Part shown: one piece after another, positions 56,153 to 64,000 of the stretch | Numbering within the stretch: the first letter of the stretch is position 1 | Layout: the number at the start of each line of letters is the position of its first letter | From: Pycnopodia helianthoides | Lineage: Eukaryota; Echinodermata; Asteroidea; Forcipulatida; Asteriidae | Direction of reading: 5' to 3' | NCBI GenBank assembly: GCA_032158295.1 | Contig: CM063253.1 | Location: forward strand, 6,293,001 to 6,357,000 | Length of the DNA stretch: 64,000 nt | The notes under the pieces: model-generated | Told to the model about the DNA's origin: nothing | Database searches by the model: none | What the model saw: only the letters and a program-made list of their open reading frames with translations | Made by a program: the position numbers and the translations under genes

Positions 56153-57249
56153 TTTGTTCTTCTTGTTTGAGTATCCGGTTTGGGGGCCTCTTGCATATTA
56201 ATAATGTCATAAGCCCAAACAGCGCCCTCACTGATGTTAATGAAGTTACACACATGCGCGTTTCCATTGCTCGACCTCAGCCGCGTCGATGGCGGCCAAT
56301 GTAAGGGGGTCGATTGACCATTGTGGAAACATTTCGCAGACATCATCTGGCCTGATCAGTTGCTCCCCTTTTTATTTATGTACTAATTGTTGTAAAAAAA
56401 AACACTTGTTAAATTAGTAAGAGTCTACATTTCCTGAAGATCAGCGAGATCCCCGTGGGGAAATGATATCATTCGTAGTTGTCTTGGCAAGCATAAGCCA
56501 TCACTTGAAACCATGTAATCAAGGAAATATGACAAACAGAACAGTTATGAAAACCTGAGATATTTTGGAGTTTTAAACTTCTTACCCCGACCCCACCCCG
56601 CTATTTTGATAGGTGTCATACTATCTTCAGTTAGTCTCAGTGCCAACGAAACAGCAAAGGTGCAACTGCAAGATAGATGGCGCCCTTTTATGTCACTTAC
56701 AATGACCGGTGTGACAGGAGATTCACACCATTTATATGGAAAATTGTGGGTGTACTACACTAAAAAGGCCAGAAACTCATTAATAAAATGTAAGCCCACA
56801 AAACCTTATCTGTAAATCAAAGATTTTATTGAAGGTCATGGCTTTTATGGATTGTTGAAAATGGTCCAGTATTGGTCCCCTGCGGTTAATGACTTTCAGC
56901 CTGTAGTTTTAGGGGCACCCTCTAAAAATTGCTCCTTTTTTGCTGAAAGGTGCGGGTTTTTTTTTCTCCAAGATGGCGTCTGCCAAAAATTGATAAGAAA
57001 AGAACATACTATTTGGTTTGTTTTCTGAGAGACTTTCAAATATTGTTTCAGTATTTTTTAATCTTCAGCCTTTTATTTAGTGTAGTACATCCACAGAAGA
57101 TTTCGTAGTCGGTTTGTGTCTCCTTATAGCTGAAGGAAGGTGATTCAAAAGAGGGCCCTATAATATGGACAAGGGAATCCTTTTTGTGTTTTTTTTACCA
57201 ATGCCCTTGCTTGACATTATTGGGTCACTGTTTGGAGGACATCAATGAG
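56153..57249. other. Unassigned intergenic sequence
   Basis: No exon or repeat end is recognised. Confidence 0.3.
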
Positions 57250-57460
57250 TTAAAGGAGCATTACAGAATTGGTAATTGCAAAATATACTTTTGATCACAG
57301 ATTTACATAAAACTTACACGGTCTAATGATGATGATAGTAGAAAACATCCCTTGAAATATTTCTGTCTGAAATGCCATATTTGATGAGAAATGAATAAAC
57401 TAAATTTCCGATTGGAGTTTATCGCTCAGTGAGCGTTTTATTCATTTGTTGAATCTATAT
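57250..57460 (+). mobile_element. MITE family A copy A9, right half lost
   Basis: TTAA and left end intact (one change: ggagcattacag). It follows family A through 'cgctcagtgagcg' to 'tgttgaatctatat', then stops abruptly. Confidence 0.85.
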
Positions 57461-58323
57461 ATCTACTTTGCTGTGTAGATTTTTGTTCTTTAGAGAACTT
57501 GTCTTGCTATTTGTTCTTCCACCGCGGAGTAGATTTTTCGGAATTCGGTCGAGTTCTCATGCAGTTCTGAAAAGAACTGTCCTGCTTATTAACTACTACC
57601 TGGGCGGGAGGTAGGAAATCGGCCTGGACTACTACTTTAGCTTTGTGGATCGGGGGGAACTTTTCGTAATTAACTGCACTGCCGCGGAGTGAGTTCTTTT
57701 TGGTCTCAACGTTTCGAAAAAAATCTTTGGAGCATTGGTTTAAATACAACCTTATAGTCACTTTGATTTGTCAGATTGAAATTTATCAATTATTTTAATA
57801 ATTTCAATATTGAGAGGTGCATATATTTGGTCAAACACCTACACAATGTCATTGTGTCCGTTAAAAGGTTGATCCTGATCACTTTAGTTTTCAATTCAAT
57901 TCAATTCAATTCAGTTTAATGGTCTTACCATGGAGAAAAATTCCCCTTGCATACATGCAGAACACAAAATAATTACCCCCAAAATGCTGAAATAAGGCAA
58001 TGCTTGCAGTTTCGGTACACAGGGTTTTATCTGTGACACTATGTTACACACAAATTTCAGAGTTTTTGACATAATATGCATGTAAAAAAATTACTGTATG
58101 CACACATACTTGTTTTTATGTTTTTTGAAGAAGTTTGTGTTGACTGTTCACTGTTGTTATTACATTAGTTTAAAAACAGTTGAAATTATTATTTTTATTC
58201 ATTTTATTGTCAAACTTTGAAATACATGACAGATCAATAATTTTGTAAAGTATAATGATTGTTACCAGATGTTTTTTTCCACGGGGTGTAGCCTACATTA
58301 CGTCACTGCCTGCTGTTGTCTTT

Positions 58324-59433
58324 TCACTCAGTGCATCTTCCGGACCTGGATAGCATTCTTGAAAACCTCATTTGTGGCTTCTTGGAATCTTAAATGAGAT
58401 AACTGTCATCGGATGAATAAAAAAGACAAATAAAAGTTATCCCCAGTACAGTCATCAATGGTTGCTTGCCATTAAAATAAAAATACAACAATCACAACTG
58501 AGAATACCTAAGGAGTAGATGCAATAATTGCATGGGGGATAAAGAACAATATATTAGTTTTACCATCTGGTAATGCTTTCCCGTGTCCTGGCGGGAAAAT
58601 ATCTACTCAGATGGGATTCAAACCCACGACCCCTGCATTCTGGAGCAGATATCTTGGACCCAGACCACAGAGCATCTTGTGTATCTTAATTGTTCTCTTG
58701 CCGAGAAGAAAATGGTTGCAGAAAAAGTGTGAAAATAAAGCTTTTGAAAATTAACATTAAATAAAGCAAAGAAAAGAGAACAGTGAAAAATATTTGTAAA
58801 CATTATATACTTCTTGCAGCAAAGGAGCAAAAGACCCATAAATAATTTATACGTTCTCTTTTTGACAGTGCTCACCCCAGTACGACCCTTTTGAAACATC
58901 TTTCTTTTTGGCTAACTGGGGAGCCAGTAAATAGTGGAACCTTCCTGCATTTCTGACATTCCATCTTCCGCACTCAAGTGTTTTAAACATTTGTTTCTTG
59001 AAAGGAAAAATCCACCTCTTGAAGCTGGACAGTTTATTCAACAGTGTCGGTACAGTTTTAAGAAGATTTCATTTACATTTGGAAACGATGATCTAAGCCA
59101 ACCGGGTTTGGGGGCGCTGTAGTGTGGCGAGCTGTCACAACATTACGGCGGCAAAAATGCCGAAGACACATGGTTTGGCGTCTTCTTCAGAGTCGATTTT
59201 CACGAATCAAATTTATGATTTTGTTTAGTTTGAACATTGCACTTGGACCTTCAAAGTCAGAGGGAACACTTTGTGATGTTTTTATTCTTGAAGTATCGTA
59301 AAATAGAGGATTTTTAAAACGTTTCTTACCATTCAAACAGTGTGACGCCATCACTCTCCGGGTTTGCTATAACTGTTGCATGCAGCAATTTAAATTCACA
59401 GTCGACAAAGTCGTCACACACGCGCGTAGTTTT
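58324..59433 (-). CDS. Candidate minus-strand gene, three exon fragments, family unknown
   Basis: Fragment a (59433-59330) has acceptor 'actactactcctag' and donor TGgtaaga. It encodes KTTRVCDDFVDCEFKLLHAT, continuing VIANPESDGVTLFE, which looks like genuine folded-protein sequence. Fragment b (58915-58876) has acceptor 'ctggctccccag' and donor Ggtgagc and encodes LAKKKDVSKGSYW. Fragment c (58388-58324) is terminal. Joined from b it reads D-SKKPQMRFSRMLSRSGRC-TE and stops. In another phase the same bases read FQEATNEVFKNAIQVRKMH and stop. AATAAA on the minus strand near 58195-58205 would serve as polyadenylation signal. Fragments a and b do not join in phase, so an exon is missing. No start codon is found. 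Confidence 0.4.
58609..58665 (-). repeat. tRNA-derived SINE-like fragment
   Basis: On the minus strand the T-arm-like phrase 'ggggtcgtgggtttgaatcc' follows 'atctgctccagaatgc', an anticodon-arm-like sequence. The D arm and acceptor stem are not clear. Confidence 0.4.
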
Positions 59434-59514
59434 CTAGGAGTAGTAGTCTTGGTGGAAGACCTTCTCGTGTTGATTTGTCACAATTTTTCCCACGAGAGGG
59501 CGCTATCATACACG

Positions 59515-59960
59515 AAGGGGAGGAAATAAGTTGGAGACGGGGGATGGGGTGTATAAACTTGGTGGAGGAGTGTAGAGGAGTGATTTATAAGGGAGGTTGT
59601 ATATAAGGGAGGGTGGGGAGAGGACGGTGTATGGGGGAGGAGGGAGGGGGAGGAGTGGAGGGGGAGAGAGAGGGTGGTATAATGTAGGGATGTAATGGAG
59701 GAAAATGCGAATAGTGTGGTATGAGAGGGGTTAGTGATGGGAGGGGTGGGGAAGTGGTATGGGGGTGTGGAGGGGTTTGAGGAGGGGTGGGGAAGTGGTA
59801 AAAGGGAGGGGTGTGATGGAGGTATAGAGAGGAGGGGTGTAGATGGGGGCGGGGTTGGTAAGGGATATATAGGAAGGGGTGGCTGGAGGGATCTATTAAT
59901 AGTGGTATAGGAGCTGGGGTGAGGAAATGGCATAGGAGGTTGTATGGGAGGAGGGAACGA
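59515..59960 (+). repeat. Purine-rich (G/A) low-complexity tract, about 450 bp
   Basis: GGGAGG/GGGGTG-type sequence with few pyrimidines on the plus strand. The complementary strand gives a 184-codon Pro/Ser/Thr/His-rich frame that is an artefact of composition. A tract like this could adopt triplex or R-loop structures. Confidence 0.85.
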
Positions 59961-60144
59961 GATGTTATTTTGAAGGAACGAAATGGTATTTCGAGATATC
60001 GAAATAATGTTTCCATGGAAAAGGAATAACATTTCGAGGGGACGAAATATATATTTTTCACCTTTTCATTTCAAAAATTGTTTTTACCTGTCCCTTTAGG
60101 GGCTTCCGTAAGATTCAATATGCAATTTTTTTTATTCCATCTTG

Positions 60145-60538
60145 TTAAAGGAACATTACAGAATTGGTTTTTGCTAACAAAACAGTTGCTGGCAGTGTAA
60201 GCACTTTATGTAATCCACCATATACACAAACTGACAAACCTGTAGAAGTTTGAGATCGATCGGCCATCTGGGTCACGAGAAAATAGTGAAAAACCGATTA
60301 CACATTTGCATGAAATCATATAGATTCAACAAATGAATAAAACGCTCACTGAGCGATAAACTCCAATCGGAAAATTAGTTTATTCATTTCTCATCAAATA
60401 TGGCGTTTCAGACAGAAATATTTCAAGGGATGTTTTCTACTATCATCATCATTAGACCGTGTAAGTTTTATGTAAATCTGTGATCAAAAAGTATATTTTA
60501 CAAGTTTTTTTCTTACCAATTCTGTAATGTTCCTTTAA
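60145..60538 (-). mobile_element. MITE family A copy A10
   Basis: The best-preserved copy: TTAA on both sides, perfect 20 bp terminal repeats, the core, the centre and the right arm all intact. It serves as the reference for family A. Confidence 0.93.
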
Positions 60539-61350
60539 GAAAATGAGTGATTAAGTTTGCCAGTGTCAAATAAAGTTCAAGCTGCTTAACAAGATAAAAA
60601 TATTTATTTTTCCATAAAAAATAATAATGTGTAACCTTTGCTGCTGATAAGTTGGCTTGGCCCCCAAATGAACTTCTCTTGTTTAGAATGCATGCACTCT
60701 TATACGCATTAATGCACGTTCACTCACCAATGACCTTAACCCAGACGTCATTTTGTACCAAGTAAACATAATAACACAAGTGCGCCAGACTGGTTTTATT
60801 ATCGCCTTGTGGTCAGCGGTGACTGCATCAGCTGGTCGATCGTGCAGTAGGGTACGTAGACACATCTAAACACGGTTTTTGTGTAATTTTAGGGATTGAT
60901 TCGTATGAAATATATGTATATTTGTTATAGTAGACAAAATCGAAAGTTTTTGTTCAGAAAGTGACGTCGTTGTTTTCCGATATGTTCTAATCTAGTGCTT
61001 CCGGTACTGCTCATTCAAATAATTTCTCTGTTTGTGGGTGGGTGGTGGTGTCAAAATAGTGTTTAACCAGTTTCGTGAAAAAGCTAAAAATGTCTTTGAA
61101 TTGTGTACAAATACCACTCAAAACATCACAGACAAAGGACAATTTCCATTACAGGGCCTCATTGTTGAACTTCATCGTGGTGTATTCAGGAAGATCCTCC
61201 CCAAAACTTTCCTTAAATTAAGTACAATATTTTTGTTAAATGTCCAACAACTTCTTGATTCTTCAGCATTGTGGATCAAATAAGAATCTAAATTAGCCAT
61301 AAAATGGATATAACTATGACAAGACAATAAAGTCTTGCACATCAGGCTCT
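60539..61350. other. Unassigned intergenic sequence
   Basis: No gene or repeat boundary is recognised. Confidence 0.3.
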
Positions 61351-63667
61351 GAATAAGCGAGTTCGGCATTTCGCGCGCGCTATGCATGCTGGGTAAAGGT
61401 CAAAGGTAATTCGGGATAAACATCGCCGTTGTCACACGCGCTTGTGTGTTACGCAGTGTGTTAGCATCTTGCAGACGCGAATAGGCTCACACTTCTTGCT
61501 TTTCTTTAATTTTTGGTCAAATATTTTTTAGATTATGAGTGATCAAAATTACGAGAATTTGAGTTTGGATGACTTCATGCGATGGAAAGTTTAAGCTTTG
61601 AAGAACTTTTTAGCAGACAGGGGACTGAAAAGAACGGGAAGAAAGGAAGAATTGAAGGTCCCGGTGCTACCGTCTGCAACTGAGGAAAAGAGGCAGCAGT
61701 GCTCAGCAATATCGTGAGCTGCTAAAGTATGGTGACATTATGCTGCCAGAGCCTGTCCAAGACCTCACAGATGGATGGCTAGGCTAGGGGAGTCAAAGGG
61801 GATTCTTCAGTTGCTACCTACCATGCAGTTATATTGAACTGGCCAACCATCTAAACAATCTAGCTGTTCGAGCGGGTGAACCGGCTGGAGGTTCTGGGAG
61901 CACGACCACGAACAGAAATTTTATTTATAACAGGGTGCTAATTAAAAGAGATTAAGTTGGAAATACAAACACCCAAGAAGGGTAATTAATTTTTAACATA
62001 AACACTAGGTCTTTCACATGAACATATCAGGATATTTAATTTATTCGGTACTGCCAGAGAGAGGTTCAAATTGCTATAGGGCCTACACTTTTACCTAAAC
62101 ACTTTTAAAATGTCCTGTTTTATGTACATAAAAAATAAACGTGTTAATGGATGCACTTGCTCTTTTATTGCACATGACATAATTTGAAAAAGTGTGACGG
62201 AGGTTGAAACTGTCTACACATACAAAACTGAGTTTTAAATGGATATATTTCAGGTAGTAGGCCTACGTGTTAAAAAAAAAAGTTTATTTTTCCTGACTTT
62301 GTTAAGTATTATGGTTAATACTGTCTATAGATAAATACTGACATGGGATTGGCAAAAATATTAACAATTTTTCATTGAAATCCATGATGTTTAGTGAATG
62401 TACATGTTTACAACAAAGTTATCACAAGGAAAAAATCTTAAGAAAATAATGCACACATTTGAAGGCCGTTACAGAAAATGATTTCCTTTAATGTGTATGT
62501 TAAATATAATTATATAAATAGAAATGTAAAAATATAGTACAATATAAATAACTTTTTGTACACACTAGAGCGGCCATAAGGAAGCATAAGATATAATCCT
62601 TAATTTGGTAAGAGGTAATGTGCATGTTGTATGCAATAAGTAGCAATTAGATGCATTTTGTGCCTACTTGTTTTGCCGCAGATTGAACTGTATGTTTTTA
62701 TAACTGTTTTGTTCTTTTATGAATAAATTGCAAATGCCATACTTTGGCAAAATCTTACAGAAATTGAAACTTTAACATTTACTTTTCTCAGGATGACTTA
62801 TGTTACAAGTGGGGGTGACAGATTAGTGATTGCTGCATAAATGATGAAGATGTGATCAATCAGGGGGAGTGGTGTGATGGGCAAAACATGTTTGAGAATT
62901 TGGAAGCATTTGAGTCTTCCTACAGGTACACCGTCCTCTTCCGAAGTTGCAAAACAAAGCTTTCCACTAAGCTGAAACGTGCTATTTACACAATTCAATG
63001 CAGCATAAATCCTCATTGGCTAAAAAAATAAATTAACCAAAAGTTCTATCAAAATAACTTGCCAAATATTTAGTAAAAAACCAGCTCACAACTAACATTA
63101 TTAATAATAATAAGTTCTGGATTCAATAGCAAGACAATACTTTATCTTTTCATTTAAAAAATTGCTTTCAAGAAAACATAAATGGAGAGAATTTCATCAT
63201 CGAGCAGAAAAATAAGAGTTGACATTCAAATTTCCTTCCTTTTTTAAAGTCAAAATATCAATAAAATCGTCTTTGATTTCTGGAGTTGATTTACTTCTCC
63301 GTGTTTTTAGTGGTGTACAACAACGAACGGGGCCCCTGCCGGGCCGCGGCGGCCCCCGGTGCCTAGTGTTGACCAAAGGGGTCCCGAATACTCGCTTTTC
63401 TCAGCTACATTTGAGCAAAATTTCGTTGTTTAATGCCTCACAAAATACAATTTAGTTGGAAAACCCTGCTTAAAGCATGTAAAGGAATATATATATATTA
63501 ACAACTAACTTATTTTCCGAGAAAGCCTGCCATCTATCCAGGTGCGCCATAAGAACAACGTGTGTTTGTGCACTGAGCTAGTACGCGTGTGCCAATGTTT
63601 ATCCCGAATGAACTCTCACCCAGTAAATCTCGGACATGCGCAGTCAGAATGCCGAACTCGCTTATTC
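61351..63667. mobile_element. 2.3 kb terminal-inverted-repeat element carrying a decayed SAP-like gene
   Basis: The left end GAATAAGCGAGTTCGGCATT (61351-61370) is exactly inverted at 63648-63667. A second matching block, attcgggataaaca (61409-61422), is inverted at 63596-63609, exactly 58 bp from each end. The imperfect repeat therefore extends to about 90 bp. CTCT flanks both ends and may be a 4 bp target duplication. The interior holds a degraded coding region at 61535-61945 and about 1.6 kb of AT-rich sequence, with a GC-rich patch near 63327-63362. No transposase is recognised, so it is probably non-autonomous. Confidence 0.75.
61535..61945 (+). pseudogene. Decayed SAP-domain-like coding region
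   Basis: From the ATG at 61535 the frame reads MSDQNYENLSLDDFMRWKV, meets TAA at 61592-61594, and continues ALKNFLADRGLKRTGRKEEL. The pattern L-FL-RGL-GRK-EL is that of a SAP (DNA-binding helix-extended loop-helix) motif. After a frame change near 61709 it reads YRELLKYGDIMLPEPVQDLT then DGWLG. A 5 bp duplication (ctaggctagg) near 61784 breaks the frame before ESKGILQLLPTM. A further frame change leads into YIELANHLNNLAVRAGEPAG. The order resembles SAP-containing proteins with a downstream LP-P...GWLGE segment that are multiplied in some marine invertebrates (recollection, not a search). It carries one stop and about three frameshifts, so it is read as a pseudogene, unless the assembly is in error. 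Confidence 0.65.
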
Positions 63668-64000
63668 CTCTCTGTGTTAATATGATTATTACTTTTACTT
63701 TTAGTAATAAACCACAAGGGAAACTGTCTCTGAAGTCTGTGTTGAGTAAATCAATTTTGGGGTGAACAAAGAAAAATTGACCAGATCAGGATTTGAACCG
63801 GTGACCTTTCGGGTGAACATGCCGGTGCTCTACCAACTGAGCTAACTAACTAGCCACATAGTTGTGATTTCTGTATTTTTTAAATATCTTGATTGATGAA
63901 ATTGATACTGACTTTGACAACGTTCCAATTATTGAACCAGTCACAGGGTTGCTGAAAGATGGCATCTACTGAGAAGAGCCCACTGCTTAGTCACCATGGA
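63668..64000. other. Window end, intergenic
   Basis: Contains the tRNA-like sequence at 63778-63856. Nothing else is recognised. Confidence 0.3.
63778..63856 (-). repeat. tRNA-like sequence (tRNA-derived SINE or pseudo-tRNA)
   Basis: The best tRNA-like match in the window. On the minus strand it has a D arm (tagctcagttggtagagc, an A-box match), an anticodon-like arm around 'catgttcacccgaaagg', and a T arm (ggttcaaatcc, a B-box match). The expected acceptor 3' strand (gatctgg) has no partner on the 5' side, so it is not called a functional tRNA. Confidence 0.5.

Noticed and set aside
55690..56346. 218-codon minus-strand open frame
   Set aside because: Its middle is the translated 15 bp tandem repeat (NKQLQQTAP-like); the flanks show no motif and no splice support.
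59478..60061. Minus-strand frames of 184 and 158 codons, Pro/Ser/Thr/His-rich
   Set aside because: Produced by the purine-rich tract; any frame across it is open and low-complexity.
63320..63365. GC-rich patch resembling rDNA
   Set aside because: Too short and not matched to any rRNA domain I can recall; it lies inside the 2.3 kb element and is treated as part of it.
63778..63856. Functional tRNA gene
   Set aside because: A and B boxes are good, but the acceptor stem strands do not pair, so it is listed as tRNA-derived only.

Overview
This is a metazoan nuclear genome window, AT-rich and dense in interspersed repeats. It carries split genes with GT-AG introns, many short non-autonomous DNA elements, LINE and tRNA-derived fragments, and microsatellites. 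The KLF2/4-type zinc-finger gene and the character of the repeats suggest an echinoderm, possibly a sea star. That placement is inference from recollection of similar repeats, not from a search.

1-20.7 kb is almost free of recognisable genes. It holds several MITE families, a LINE 3' end with long flanking repeats, tRNA-like sequences and three further inverted-repeat elements. 21.2-24.9 kb is the clearest locus: a two-exon, plus-strand Kruppel-like factor gene of the KLF2/4 class (366 aa). Its upstream region contains two perfect MEF2 consensus sites, a full CRE, an AP-1 site, an inverted CCAAT box and TATA-like sequences. 25-33 kb is repeats and unassigned sequence.

From about 34.3 to 54.7 kb the minus strand carries one long gene that I assembled exon by exon. 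Ten exons have matching GT-AG junctions and reading phases, starting at an ATG at 54705 with an in-frame stop just upstream. The predicted product is serine/proline/lysine-rich and mostly disordered, with a long exon 4. A separate downstream exon encodes a degenerate EF-hand-like loop but does not join in phase without one more exon. I do not recognise the family. A second, weaker minus-strand gene model lies at 58.3-59.4 kb.

61.35-63.67 kb is a 2.3 kb element with imperfect terminal inverted repeats. It contains a decayed SAP-domain-like coding region.

The dominant pattern is a set of MITE families (A, B, C) flanked by TTAA. They share the same outer arms but have different central parts, several of them perfect palindromes. 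This modular arm-constant, centre-variable architecture is the most unusual feature of the window. The genes described here do not form a pathway or operon; they are ordinary independent eukaryotic loci.
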